DNA of 54,739 bases, from NCBI GenBank assembly GCA_002070205.1, contig MWCU01000078.1, positions 1-54,739 of the forward strand, in the 5' to 3' direction. Numbering within the stretch: the stretch's first letter is position 1; the number at the start of each line of letters is the position of its first letter. Source of the DNA: Firmicutes bacterium ADurb.Bin182 (GTDB taxonomy: Bacteria; Bacillota; Clostridia; Christensenellales; CAG-138). The notes under the pieces are model-generated. The model had not been told where the DNA came from. It did no database searches and saw only the letters and a program-made list of their open reading frames with translations. Made by a program: the position numbers and the translations under genes. Shown piece after piece: positions 34,709 through 42,999 of the stretch.

Positions 34709-34849
34709 TTGCTTTTCCCCCTTAATATAAAATATTGTGTTTCTTGTTTGATTATCAGTATATGGAAATTATATCAAAAATATTGCGGCAATATCGATCG
34801 ATAAAAGTGCTATGAAATTAAAGCGAACTTGTAAGTCTTTTGAATGAAA

Positions 34850-35614
34850 TTACCCGACTATCACCTGTACATCGCATTTTTCCGCTTCGTTTTGCACTGA
34901 GCCGGGCAGAGCCGAATCGCATATAAGGACGTCGATATCCTGCATATCTGCGAACGTATAGGGTAGGCTTCTGTCCAATTTTGTGTTGTCCATCAGCATG
35001 ATGACCTGTTTCGCCTTTTCTATGACTTTTCTTTTTAGCTGCTGTTCGCTGAAAATCCCGCTGGTGAAACCGTTGGAAACGGAATATCCCGAGGTCGCCA
35101 TTACGGCGATCTCTATGTTGATAGCGTCCAAAAACGCTTCTGCCTGAGGACCCGAGCAGGACAGGGTGTTGCTGTTTATTTGCCCTCCGATCAGCGTCAC
35201 ATTGAAAAGGCTGCGCTGCGAAAGCTCTGTCGCGATATTTGCTCCGCTTGTGATTATTGTAAAATGCTCGTCAGGCAGTATTTTTACAAGCTCCATTATA
35301 GTGCTTCCGGCGTCGAAATAAATTGAGTGACTGGGTTTAATAAAGCCGAGAGCAGCCTTTGCTATAAGGCTTTTGGCCTGCGTATTGGAAAGCGCGCGCT
35401 GGCTGTACAGCCCTTCGGGACCAGATTGGACTCGGTGAACGGATATAGCGCCGCCCCGCGTTCTGCGAATAAAGCCTTCCTGCTCAAGCTTTTTCAAGTC
35501 GCGCCAAAGGGTCATGGAGGAATAACCGCCGCATAAAGAAGAGAGCTCAGCAATGCTTGCCTCGCCGTGCTTTTGTATATACTCTCTGATTTTTGTTCTG
35601 CGTTCGCTGGCCAT
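34850..35614 (-). CDS. DeoR/GlpR-family transcriptional regulator
   Basis: A 254-residue regulator. Residues 3-60 are a DeoR winged helix (RRTKIREYIQKHGEASIAELSSLC..WRDLKKLEQEGFIRRTRGGAI). The remainder is the DeoRC sensor domain of the isomerase-like fold, with IYFDAGSTIMELVK, FTIITSGANIATEL and VTLIGGQINSNTLSCSGP as the phosphosugar-binding loops. These regulators usually respond to phosphorylated sugars. Its targets are not obvious, since neighbours are a membrane protein, asnA and the mutase operon. The upstream region carries a good extended -10 promoter. Confidence 0.9.
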   Translation of the reverse strand: MASERRTKIREYIQKHGEASIAELSSLCGGYSSMTLWRDLKKLEQEGFIRRTRGGAISVHRVQSGPEGLYSQRALSNTQAKSLIAKAALGFIKPSHSIYFDAGSTIMELVKILPDEHFTIITSGANIATELSQRSLFNVTLIGGQINSNTLSCSGPQAEAFLDAINIEIAVMATSGYSVSNGFTSGIFSEQQLKRKVIEKAKQVIMLMDNTKLDRSLPYTFADMQDIDVLICDSALPGSVQNEAEKCDVQVIVG

Positions 35615-35638
35615 TGCAAATACTCCTTCGGTGATATG

Positions 35639-35667
35639 ATTATAACATAGGTGTTAAAAAACAACAA
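35639..35667 (-). promoter_or_regulatory. Promoter of the DeoR-family gene
   Basis: On the minus strand TTGTTG (35667-35662), 17 bases and TATAAT (35644-35639) preceded by TGT give an extended -10 promoter about 25 bases before the start codon. Confidence 0.75.
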
Positions 35668-35748
35668 GAATTCGATTAAAATTATCAATAATACAACATG
35701 CTTATGTCGTTGATTATATACCGTTGCCTGTTATGTAAAAATTATCTA

Positions 35749-35778
35749 TTGTTAAAAGTTGATATATTGATATATACT
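35749..35778 (+). promoter_or_regulatory. Probable asnA promoter
   Basis: TTGTTA (35749-35754), 18 bases and TATACT (35773-35778). It would give a leader of about 150 bases before asnA. The stretch 35668-35748 is AT-rich with no further signal I can support. Confidence 0.55.
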
Positions 35779-35832
35779 ATACGAAATTTATAATTTTCGG
35801 CCGTATTATGCGCTTTGCGCGAAAATTCAGGG

Positions 35833-35890
35833 CTTGCCAAACAATGTACCGCTAAAGGCAGGAGTCTGCGCCGGCTTCCTTTTTGGCAAG
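35833..35890 (+). promoter_or_regulatory. Structured 5' leader of asnA
   Basis: CTTGCCAAA (35833-35841) pairs perfectly with TTTGGCAAG (35882-35890), closing a 40-base interior that contains GTACCGC, a GCAG/CTGC hairpin and a T-run (35879-35884). The layout suggests a regulatory RNA, but it does not match a canonical T-box core because UGGN before ACCGC is missing. Confidence 0.4.
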
Positions 35891-35935
35891 GCCGAGGCAA
35901 TACGCCGGAATTAAGGAATTTGGAAAAGGAATACC

Positions 35936-36940
35936 ATGAGCCTCATAATACCCAAAGGCTATAAACCCAAACTGGATCTTTATGATACTCAGCGGGCGAT
36001 CGCCCTTATCAAAAGAGTATTTCAGCAGGAACTGGCGGAGGTATTGAATCTTGAACGGGTATCCGCGCCTTTGTTCGTAGACCCCGCTACCGGACTCAAT
36101 GACAACCTGAACGGCTGTGAGCGGCCCGTAAAATTCAGTATCCCGGCAACGGGTACCGACGCCGAAGTCGTCCATTCGCTCGCGAAGTGGAAGCGCATGG
36201 CGCTGTTCCGCTACGGATTTAAAGCGGGAGAGGGTCTTTATACCGATATGGACGCCATCAGGCGCGATGAAGCGCTTGATAATCTGCACTCGATTTACGT
36301 GGATCAGTGGGACTGGGAAAAAATCATTACGAATGAGCAGAGAACCGCTCAATATCTCTATGAAACGGCCCGCAGCATCGTTCTATGTCTGTGCAGCACT
36401 TTGTCCGCGGTAAAGGAAAGGTACCCCAATATAAACATTGAGCTTGATCCCGAATTGAGCATAATATCTTCGCAGGAACTTGAGGATCTGTATCCTTCGC
36501 GAACTCCTGAGATGCGTGAATATCTTTATGTAAAGGAGCACAACACCGCTTTTGTTTCCCGCATCGGCGAAGCGCTTCGGTCCGGCAAACCGCACGGCGG
36601 CAGAGCGCCTGATTATGATGACTGGCGGCTGAACGGCGACATTCTGTTTTATTATCCCGTTCTTGACTGCGCAATGGAAGTATCGTCGATGGGCATCAGG
36701 GTCGACCCGGAAACACTGGACAGACAGCTTAAAATTGCGGGATGCGAAGAAAGAAGGGAGCTTACGTATCATAAAATGCTGCTTGGCGGCGAGCTTCCGC
36801 TTACTATTGGCGGCGGAATAGGGCAGTCCCGCATATGTATGCTCCTGCTTGAAAAGGCGCATATAGGGGAGGTCCAGTCATCCGTTTGGAGTTTTGAGGA
36901 TGCGGCTGTCTGCTCGAAAGCCGGTATAACTTTGCTTTAG
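35936..36940 (+). CDS. asnA: Aspartate-ammonia ligase (asparagine synthetase A)
   Basis: A 334-residue ammonia-dependent asparagine synthetase of the class II aminoacyl-tRNA-synthetase fold. Family marks are ERVSAPLFVDPATGLNDNLNG near residue 41, KRMALFRYGF near 85, YTDMDAIRRDE, HSIYVDQWDWEKII, and the late DCAMEVSSMGIRV and GGGIGQSRICMLLL. The length is normal. It makes asparagine from aspartate, ammonia and ATP in the cytoplasm. The start follows AAAAGGA. It is a single-gene unit with a long leader, divergent from the DeoR regulator. Confidence 0.96.
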   Translation: MSLIIPKGYKPKLDLYDTQRAIALIKRVFQQELAEVLNLERVSAPLFVDPATGLNDNLNGCERPVKFSIPATGTDAEVVHSLAKWKRMALFRYGFKAGEGLYTDMDAIRRDEALDNLHSIYVDQWDWEKIITNEQRTAQYLYETARSIVLCLCSTLSAVKERYPNINIELDPELSIISSQELEDLYPSRTPEMREYLYVKEHNTAFVSRIGEALRSGKPHGGRAPDYDDWRLNGDILFYYPVLDCAMEVSSMGIRVDPETLDRQLKIAGCEERRELTYHKMLLGGELPLTIGGGIGQSRICMLLLEKAHIGEVQSSVWSFEDAAVCSKAGITLL

Positions 36941-37016
36941 CCAACGGCTTTATAATAGGCCAAGGGAACGAAAGGTTGTCAATTCGTTTGCGGAAGTGAT
37001 ATGCGGATATTCACGG

Positions 37017-37733
37017 CTAAAATTCCAAACGGATCAATGCGTTGACCGCTTTTTGCATAAGCTTGGGCTTCCCCTGTGACAGCAGCCGGGCTATGCGCCT
37101 TCTCGGCTGACCAAGAAGCGCATATATCGCGCTGAAGAGCACATGGGAGTGGTCGCTCGCAAGATCCCCCCGCTCATGGAACGAGGGATACGGACCAAAG
37201 AAATCTTGCCTTATCTGCGCTTTAAATGCAAGCGTTTGTTTTCCTGAAAGCGTGACCCGAAATGTTTTTGCAGACGCACACTTGCATAAAAGCTTGACGT
37301 CAAGCGCAAAAATATCCGCGTCCGCCGCGTCGTCGCCGGCTCGCGGGAAAAGCGTCCAGCAGGGAGCAATCGCATAGAAGGCTGTTGTGATGACGCGCGT
37401 GCGGGGATCCCTGTCGGGTTTTCCGAATGTACCGCATTGGCGGAGCGGAAGCCCCGTCAGCCCGGTCTCCTCATAAAGCTCGCGCGCCGCGGCCGCTTCT
37501 ATATCCTCGTCAATGCCGACAAAACCGCCTGGCAAAGCCCATTCTCCGATAAACGGGTGGTCGCCTCTTTTTATGAGCAGCGTTCCGATTTTAAACCCTT
37601 TATTGGTCCTAAGCAGCGTAAAAACCGCAATATCTGCGGTGACGGAGGGACGGCGGTATTTGTTTTCGTCATAGCCTTTTAAGAATTCGGACAGGGTTTG
37701 GCCTTTTTTGTTGCGTGGTTCATCAAAATGCAT
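37017..37733 (-). CDS. NUDIX hydrolase, ADP-ribose pyrophosphatase type
   Basis: A 238-residue protein with an N-terminal NUDIX domain. GGFVGIDEDIEAAAARE followed by LYEETGL (about residues 70-92) is a complete Nudix box with the metal-binding glutamates. The N-terminal VTADIAVFTLL and IGTLLIKRGDHPFIGEWALPGG are typical of ADP-ribose-type enzymes and of NrtR-like regulators. The C-terminal part (about 165-238), Arg/Lys-rich with a predicted helical end, might bind nucleic acid, but the winged helix of NrtR is not evident. It converges on asnA and is divergent from the CPBP gene. Confidence 0.85.
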   Translation of the reverse strand: MHFDEPRNKKGQTLSEFLKGYDENKYRRPSVTADIAVFTLLRTNKGFKIGTLLIKRGDHPFIGEWALPGGFVGIDEDIEAAAARELYEETGLTGLPLRQCGTFGKPDRDPRTRVITTAFYAIAPCWTLFPRAGDDAADADIFALDVKLLCKCASAKTFRVTLSGKQTLAFKAQIRQDFFGPYPSFHERGDLASDHSHVLFSAIYALLGQPRRRIARLLSQGKPKLMQKAVNALIRLEF

Positions 37734-37781
37734 GGAGTACCTCCGGGTTTTTTATGAGTTGACAGCGGTATTCTTCCTTTT

Positions 37782-37964
37782 GCAGGGAACGATCCCTGCG
37801 CGATTGCCTTGCTGCACGATTTTCGGTGTTTATCTTGAAAGTAAGGCGGTTTACAGTTTCCTGATATATTATCGCGAGCCGGAAACCGCGGGTACGGAAT
37901 CGTTTGCTTTTTTATTTAACGCAAGAAAAATAAGTATTGCATAATACTGATTATATTATATACT
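37782..37964 (+). promoter_or_regulatory. Gap between the NUDIX and CPBP genes: hairpin and promoter
   Basis: GCAGGGA (37782-37788) and TCCCTGC (37793-37799) form a perfect 7-bp hairpin with an ACGA loop but no T run. TTGCAT (37937-37942), 16 bases and TATACT (37959-37964) make a plausible promoter for the CPBP gene. Nothing else is evident between 37734 and 38043. Confidence 0.5.
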
Positions 37965-38043
37965 GAAATACATTATTATCCATACTACTTATCAAAGAAC
38001 ACGCGGCTCGCGCGCACGAAATTCATAGATGCTGAGGTTTAAA

Positions 38044-38865
38044 ATGCTGAAAAAGATCGCGATCCCATTGTTTTTTGTATTGGCGGTACTCATAAGCTGG
38101 ATACCATGGTATACCGGCGGGTCAGGGTTTTTGCCGATCGGCGTATCGGTTGCAGGACTCATCATCATTATTTTTACAGAAGGGAAAGACGGGCTTAAAG
38201 ACACAGCACGCCGAATCTTGCGCTGGCGTGTCAGCTTGCGGTGGTATGGTGCGGCGTTATTTTTAATGGCCGGGATCAGTTTGGTGTCACTCGGTATCCA
38301 TTGGCTGGCGGGAGGTAAACTCCCCGGTTTTGGATTCCTGTTTGAGGACACCCGGTACATCCCTCAATTCCTTCTTTTTGTTATATTTCACCCGATGGCC
38401 GGGCCTATAGGGGAAGAGACCGTTGGCTGGCGGGGCTATGCGCTGCCCAGATTACAGGAGAAGGTCGGGCCTATATTCGCGACGCTGATCATTGGCGCTA
38501 TATATGGCGCTTGGCACTTACCCGAATTTTTTAACCCCGGCTCGTCCCAATATGCGATCGGCTTTGCGTTCTTTATACCGTTTATCTTAAAGCTGATCAC
38601 AAGTTCATTCTTTATGACGTGGGTGTTCAACAAGAGCGGGGGAAGCACACTTGTGGGAGGGATACTGTTTCACGCCGCAAATAACTTCTGGCTTGCGGTT
38701 TTGACATCGGGTTTTCGTTGGGGCGCTCCCCATCCCCCGTTCGACAGCCGGCTCTATTGGATACTCACCATTGTATCCGTGGCAGCTGCAGGTGTACTGC
38801 TGGCTGTAACAAAAGGCAAACTCGGCTATGTTTCTGAGGAGGTTAAATCAAAAATCCAAATATAA
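38044..38865 (+). CDS. CPBP-family intramembrane metalloprotease
   Basis: A 273-residue membrane protein with about eight hydrophobic segments. The CPBP/CAAX motifs are all there: EETVGWRGYALPRLQ (paired glutamates and Arg, about residue 124), AWHLPEFF, and HAANNFWLAV near 210. The family includes eukaryotic Rce1 and bacterial proteins linked to bacteriocin immunity or regulated proteolysis. The ATG at 38044 follows TGAGG with 6 bases spacing; the ATG at 38029 lies before that site. It is a single-gene unit with no bacteriocin-like neighbour, so its substrate is unknown. Confidence 0.9.
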   Translation: MLKKIAIPLFFVLAVLISWIPWYTGGSGFLPIGVSVAGLIIIIFTEGKDGLKDTARRILRWRVSLRWYGAALFLMAGISLVSLGIHWLAGGKLPGFGFLFEDTRYIPQFLLFVIFHPMAGPIGEETVGWRGYALPRLQEKVGPIFATLIIGAIYGAWHLPEFFNPGSSQYAIGFAFFIPFILKLITSSFFMTWVFNKSGGSTLVGGILFHAANNFWLAVLTSGFRWGAPHPPFDSRLYWILTIVSVAAAGVLLAVTKGKLGYVSEEVKSKIQI

Positions 38866-38924
38866 CAAGATAACAATAGCAGCAAACTCCACAGAAAAAT
38901 CGCGGGGTCTATTTTTAAATGAAT

Positions 38925-38950
38925 GGGTGCGCATAGGGTTTTGCGCACCC
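38925..38950 (+). terminator. Hairpin after the CPBP gene
   Basis: GGGTGCGCA (38925-38933) and TGCGCACCC (38942-38950) form a perfect 9-bp stem. The following TATGTTTCTC is only moderately T-rich, so termination may be partial. Confidence 0.6.
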
Positions 38951-39378
38951 TATGTTTCTCGATTTACGGATTCGTATTTTATGAATGAGCTGCGCTTTAA
39001 GATCGTTCTGTACAGGTTAAACCTTTGCGGTGAAAGTTTTCATTAATTTTACATATTATACAACCTGCGCCGGTTTATCTCATCTGACGTCCATCACCCC
39101 GATAATTAAGGAATACAAGCTGTTTTAGCGCTCTGCTGTGCCTTTTTCCCAAGAAAGCTTTACAAAGACGAAAAATAGATAAATTTTGAGGTTTGTGGTA
39201 TAGTGTTTTCAATGTACGAAAGTCAGTCCAAACACTGAGCAAGCCTTCGGCGTCGTCACAGGATGATCTGCCTTTAATCAGTATATATTTAATACTTTGT
39301 GAAATTATTGAGTAACGGTTTCGTTTTTAAGTCGCTGACAAACGCTGTTTAGGATCGTTTCAGCGGATGGGGGTTTGA
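38951..39378. other. 428-base stretch without a gene
   Basis: I see no coding region. A TATAGT at about 39201-39206 could be a -10 but has no convincing -35. An imperfect inverted repeat (CGCTG..CAGCG, about 39343-39365) lies just before the ribosome binding site of the beta-helix gene. Confidence 0.4.
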
Positions 39379-41373
39379 ATGAAAGCAAAGCTTTACGCAT
39401 ACGTGGTCGTTAACGCGGCTCTTATCGCTGCGCTTATTGCTTTGCCCGTAAAAACCGTCGCCGCAAAGGAGCCGCATAAGGCGTCGACCCGCGACGAGCT
39501 TGAGATTGCGGTGGAATCCGCTAAGCCCGGAGACGTTATAGAAATCACCGCGGATATACCGATGACGCATTGCCTTTTCATAAAAGGAAAGAGCCTGACG
39601 ATCCGGAGCGGGAAGGAAGGCGGCGTTCACTCGCTCAAAAGAACCGAGCAGTATTTCGGTCAGTTGATCAAAATCGAACAGTCTAACGTGATATTTGAGG
39701 ATATTATTATTGACGGCAATAAAAACGGCGCCGGAGAGCGGACGGAATACCTGCTTTCCGCGCTGGACAGCGGCATAACGCTCTTATCGGGTGCCGTCCT
39801 TCAAAATAATTCCGGCGCAGGCGTACGCGCCGAAAACTGTGAATTTATGCTTGACGGAGGCACCGTTAAAAACAATCTCGGCGGATTATGGCTGGACGAT
39901 TCGAATTTCACGATGAAGGACGGAGAGATCGTACGGAACGAAAGCATGCATAACTACGGCGGCGGAGTATACTTGCGCTACGGCGATTTAGTATTGAGTG
40001 GAGGAGAAATCCGCGAGAATTCGTCCGAGCACTCCGGCGGCGGCATTGCTATCGAAAGCGGGTCGGGCGTTATGAGCGGCGGCAGCATATTCGGCAACAC
40101 ATCCTTTTTCGGCGGAGGCGTTTCCGTCAGAGACGGCACTTTCATTATGACGGGAGGGACTATAAGTGAAAACGCCGGAGGAATGGCCGGCGGCGGAATC
40201 GAGTGCAGGACTGTGTTTGGCTCCGCGGCTTTTATTATGAGGGGCGGGAGCATTTCGTCGAACACTTCGGAAGGAGGCGGAGGCCTCGCGATATTCAACG
40301 ATGCGGAATTCAGTCTGTCCGGCGGATCGATCGATAAAAACGAGGCGGAAGTCGGGGGCGGCGTGCTTTTGTGCGGGTATGATTCGGGAGGCCGGTATTT
40401 AATGACGGGCGGCGAAATCGCCGATAACGAAGCGGCCGGCGAAGGCCCCTCGGGCTTTTACGATAATACCGTCAAAGGCGCCGGAGGAGGCATTTATCAG
40501 GCGGGAGAGCGCAGCGTTTTTGAATTGAAGGACGGCTCCGTTTTGAACAATAAGGCGAATAGCGGCGCAGGCGTTTACATAGAGGCCGGGACGTTCGAAA
40601 TGAGCGGAGGTACCGTTACGGGCAATACAGCTCGAATATCGCATGGCGGCGTTTACGACAGAACCGGCGGATTCGAACAAAGCGGAGGAACCGTTGATTC
40701 AAACATCGACCATATCGATCTGGCACCTATCGACGAGAATTCGGTTTTGGAAAGCATAGACATAGGCTCGGATACCGGAATCATAAAAATCGAGGAGAGC
40801 CGGGAGTACAAGGAGCTTTTGGCCGCCCACGTTCTGAATGATAACGAAAAAAAATCCGCCGCGTTCGGCGATCCGGTGACGGTATATTTAAGCGCGGATA
40901 TTCTGGCTCCTTTGGAAGAGGAGCGTGACAGGGATAAAAAGTTCGCAAAAGAGAAAGAATTTGCTCTTATTGACGTCAAAATGTCCGTCAATACGCCGAA
41001 CGACGGCGAAAGAGACGTTTTGAAAGCAAACGGTGCGATCCCCGTCACGATTTTTTTGCCCGAGGAGCTTAGAAACGAAGGCGGCAGCTTAGCATTGGTC
41101 AATGCGGGCGGCGGGGAAACCATATATTACGATATTGATGACGATCCCGCTACGTTCACATTCAAGACTGACGTATTCTCTTCATTTGTACTGATTGACG
41201 GCGGTGCGGAGAAAAAGAGCGAATGGGTCGCGAAGCCGCCTTCCGCAGGGCCCGTTTCAGCCGCCGGGCAGGATCCCGAGAAAATTTGGGTCCTCCCTTC
41301 ATGCATAGCTTTGTTAGGGATTCTTTTATCCGTCGTGTGTTTTTCAGCTTTTCAGCTGAGAAAGCTCAGATAG
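39379..41373 (+). CDS. Secreted, membrane-anchored beta-helix repeat protein
   Basis: A 664-residue surface protein. Residues 1-29 are a signal peptide ending KTVAAKE. About 30-150 hold strands of a pectate-lyase-like start (ITADIPMTHCLFIKGKSLTIRSG). Residues about 150-440 contain some eleven repeats of the form [hydrophobic]-x-GG-[ST/E]-[IV]-x-x-N followed by a GGG-[IV] turn, the pattern of a right-handed parallel beta-helix. A non-repetitive domain (about 450-620) follows, then a Pro/Ala-rich linker and a C-terminal membrane helix with the basic tail QLRKLR. There is no LPXTG motif and no obvious catalytic residue set, so an adhesin-like or polysaccharide-binding role is as likely as an enzyme. 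It is a single-gene unit. Confidence 0.85.
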   Translation: MKAKLYAYVVVNAALIAALIALPVKTVAAKEPHKASTRDELEIAVESAKPGDVIEITADIPMTHCLFIKGKSLTIRSGKEGGVHSLKRTEQYFGQLIKIEQSNVIFEDIIIDGNKNGAGERTEYLLSALDSGITLLSGAVLQNNSGAGVRAENCEFMLDGGTVKNNLGGLWLDDSNFTMKDGEIVRNESMHNYGGGVYLRYGDLVLSGGEIRENSSEHSGGGIAIESGSGVMSGGSIFGNTSFFGGGVSVRDGTFIMTGGTISENAGGMAGGGIECRTVFGSAAFIMRGGSISSNTSEGGGGLAIFNDAEFSLSGGSIDKNEAEVGGGVLLCGYDSGGRYLMTGGEIADNEAAGEGPSGFYDNTVKGAGGGIYQAGERSVFELKDGSVLNNKANSGAGVYIEAGTFEMSGGTVTGNTARISHGGVYDRTGGFEQSGGTVDSNIDHIDLAPIDENSVLESIDIGSDTGIIKIEESREYKELLAAHVLNDNEKKSAAFGDPVTVYLSADILAPLEEERDRDKKFAKEKEFALIDVKMSVNTPNDGERDVLKANGAIPVTIFLPEELRNEGGSLALVNAGGGETIYYDIDDDPATFTFKTDVFSSFVLIDGGAEKKSEWVAKPPSAGPVSAAGQDPEKIWVLPSCIALLGILLSVVCFSAFQLRKLR

Positions 41374-41457
41374 CAAACCCATATAATTACGATCTTCGAT
41401 GACATGATTTCGGTGACCTCGTTCACAGTGCCGCGTACTATGAACGAAAGCGAAGCG

Positions 41458-42822
41458 CTAGTATACATACCATCCCGCTGCAAATGCCGCAAGGTAAGCC
41501 GCAAAGCCGGCAGCGCAAATAACGGTCGCCGCGGCGTCCTTTTTTTTATCATTCGCAATCGCCGCAAGCGCCATAGGAAGCGGGAAGCAGGCGGTAAGAT
41601 AGCGCGGAGCGCTCAAAAGCCAGGTCGCACCCATCGAAATAAAAAAGTAGACGAAGAAATACGCCGTATAGCTTGCGCGCAGACTTTTCGCGGCAGGGAT
41701 CATCACGGCTAGGCTTAAAAGCATGTACAGGATATTCGGGAGCCAAAGTCCGAACAGCAGATGCGGATCGTTGATGTTTTTTAATGCGTTTTCGGCTTGA
41801 TACGCGGCCGTGTTGAAAAACAGGCCGAGGCCCTGCGACCAGTGCTCTTTTTGGAACACCAGAAACTGCCACGGGTTACCCCAAACTGCGTAATTTATCA
41901 AAAGGTATGCGCCGAATCCGAAAGCTATGAGAATCAAATATGCCGCGTATGTAAAAATCCTTTTCAGTAAGCGGGCATTGTTTTTGTATTCTTTCACGAG
42001 TTCCGCTATCATTTCAAGGCAGACCGGGACGATAAGCACAATTCCCAGCGAACGCGTAAATGCCGCAAGCGCTCCCAATATACAAGATAAAAAGAATCTC
42101 TTTTTTCTCGAAAGATACATGCAGCCGAGCGACAGCATAAAAAAGAGGCTTTCGCTCATCGGAGCGGCGAAAAAGAACGCCGCGGGCAGCAGCAAAAAGT
42201 ATTTTACGCATCTGAGAGCTTCTTTTCTTTCCGTATCCAAAAGTGCCAATTCATATATAAGTATGCCGGACACCGCCCCGCATGAGCCTGAAACGATGAG
42301 AGAAGCGGTAAAATAATCTTTAACGAAAAACCAGACCGCTTTTATGACGACGGGGTAGAGCGGATAGAATACGATGTGAAAACGGGGATCCCCCTCGGTG
42401 ACGTACCAGTTTTTGGCGATCCCCAGATAATGCGGCGCGTCTGTCTTGACCAAGATATCGCTAAGCTTGTCAAAAAGTCCGCCTTCATAACCCTTGGCAA
42501 TAAGATCAAAAACATACGCCAGCGCATATACGGCCGCCTGCCAAAGAACAACCGCGGCCGCAATTTTAAAAAACGGATGGCGCAGCGATCGCCTGAGGCT
42601 TCGCTTGCCGAGTTTAACTTTATTCGAGATCGTTTCATCCGCCCTTAAAAACGCGGTAAAGCGGGGAGTAAGATTTAATCCGAGCCACGCGAACAGAACG
42701 AGGACCATGACGGCCGTGGCGGTGCCCTCGGCAGAGAGGGATTCGCTTTTAAATGCCCACCATGCAAAAAGCAGGGCTAGGCAGGCAAGGCCGGCGCTGC
42801 CGATTATTTTATCAGTTCGCAT
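41458..42822 (-). CDS. PIG-V-like mannosyltransferase, integral membrane
   Basis: A 454-residue polytopic protein with about ten to eleven membrane segments. It resembles the bacterial GPI-mannosyltransferase-2 (PIG-V) group, a GT-C fold family using polyprenyl-phosphate sugars. The first external loop carries TDAPHYLGIAKNWY with the acidic residue expected for GT-C catalysis. It is followed by VFYPLYPVVIKAVWFF, FFFAAPMSESLFFMLSLG and AFTRSLGIVLIVP, all close to PIG-V patterns. The first 90 residues are an extra pair of helices with a basic loop. It would add a sugar to a lipid or surface glycan. The start follows GGGAG. It is divergent from yqhQ. Confidence 0.82.
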   Translation of the reverse strand: MRTDKIIGSAGLACLALLFAWWAFKSESLSAEGTATAVMVLVLFAWLGLNLTPRFTAFLRADETISNKVKLGKRSLRRSLRHPFFKIAAAVVLWQAAVYALAYVFDLIAKGYEGGLFDKLSDILVKTDAPHYLGIAKNWYVTEGDPRFHIVFYPLYPVVIKAVWFFVKDYFTASLIVSGSCGAVSGILIYELALLDTERKEALRCVKYFLLLPAAFFFAAPMSESLFFMLSLGCMYLSRKKRFFLSCILGALAAFTRSLGIVLIVPVCLEMIAELVKEYKNNARLLKRIFTYAAYLILIAFGFGAYLLINYAVWGNPWQFLVFQKEHWSQGLGLFFNTAAYQAENALKNINDPHLLFGLWLPNILYMLLSLAVMIPAAKSLRASYTAYFFVYFFISMGATWLLSAPRYLTACFPLPMALAAIANDKKKDAAATVICAAGFAAYLAAFAAGWYVY

Positions 42823-42852
42823 ACCGTCTCCCGAAATCCAAGTTTTTCCGTA

Positions 42853-42861
42853 ATTATAACA
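42853..42861 (-). promoter_or_regulatory. Extended -10 promoter of the mannosyltransferase gene
   Basis: TGTTATAAT on the minus strand (42861-42853), 30 bases before the start codon. The -35 region is weak. Confidence 0.6.
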
Positions 42862-42959
42862 TAAGCTGAGATTTTCTAAAACAAAGGCGCAAAAGGCTTC
42901 CGAACAGATTGCGTAAAATGGGGATTAGTTTCGCTTGTTATGCCAAAAACCGATTCATA

Positions 42960-42968
42960 TGTTATAAT
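42960..42968 (+). promoter_or_regulatory. Extended -10 promoter of yqhQ and the block behind it
   Basis: TGTTATAAT at 42960-42968, about 31 bases before the yqhQ start, with a weak -35. It is in mirror arrangement to the promoter on the other strand. Confidence 0.65.
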
Positions 42969-42999
42969 ATCCTGAAATGCATCAAAGGAGCAAACTCGG

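Noticed and set aside
35845..35853. T-box riboswitch for asnA
   Set aside because: Only GTACCGC matches; the UGGN element and a clear specifier-loop stem are not visible. I kept the structure as an unnamed leader.
37017..37733. NUDIX protein as an NrtR repressor
   Set aside because: The C-terminal winged helix typical of NrtR is not recognisable, and no NAD-biosynthesis genes are adjacent.
39840..40700. DNA repeats in the beta-helix gene as a CRISPR or tandem-repeat array
   Set aside because: The periodicity is at protein level, with variable DNA and in-frame codons; no constant repeat-spacer pattern exists.
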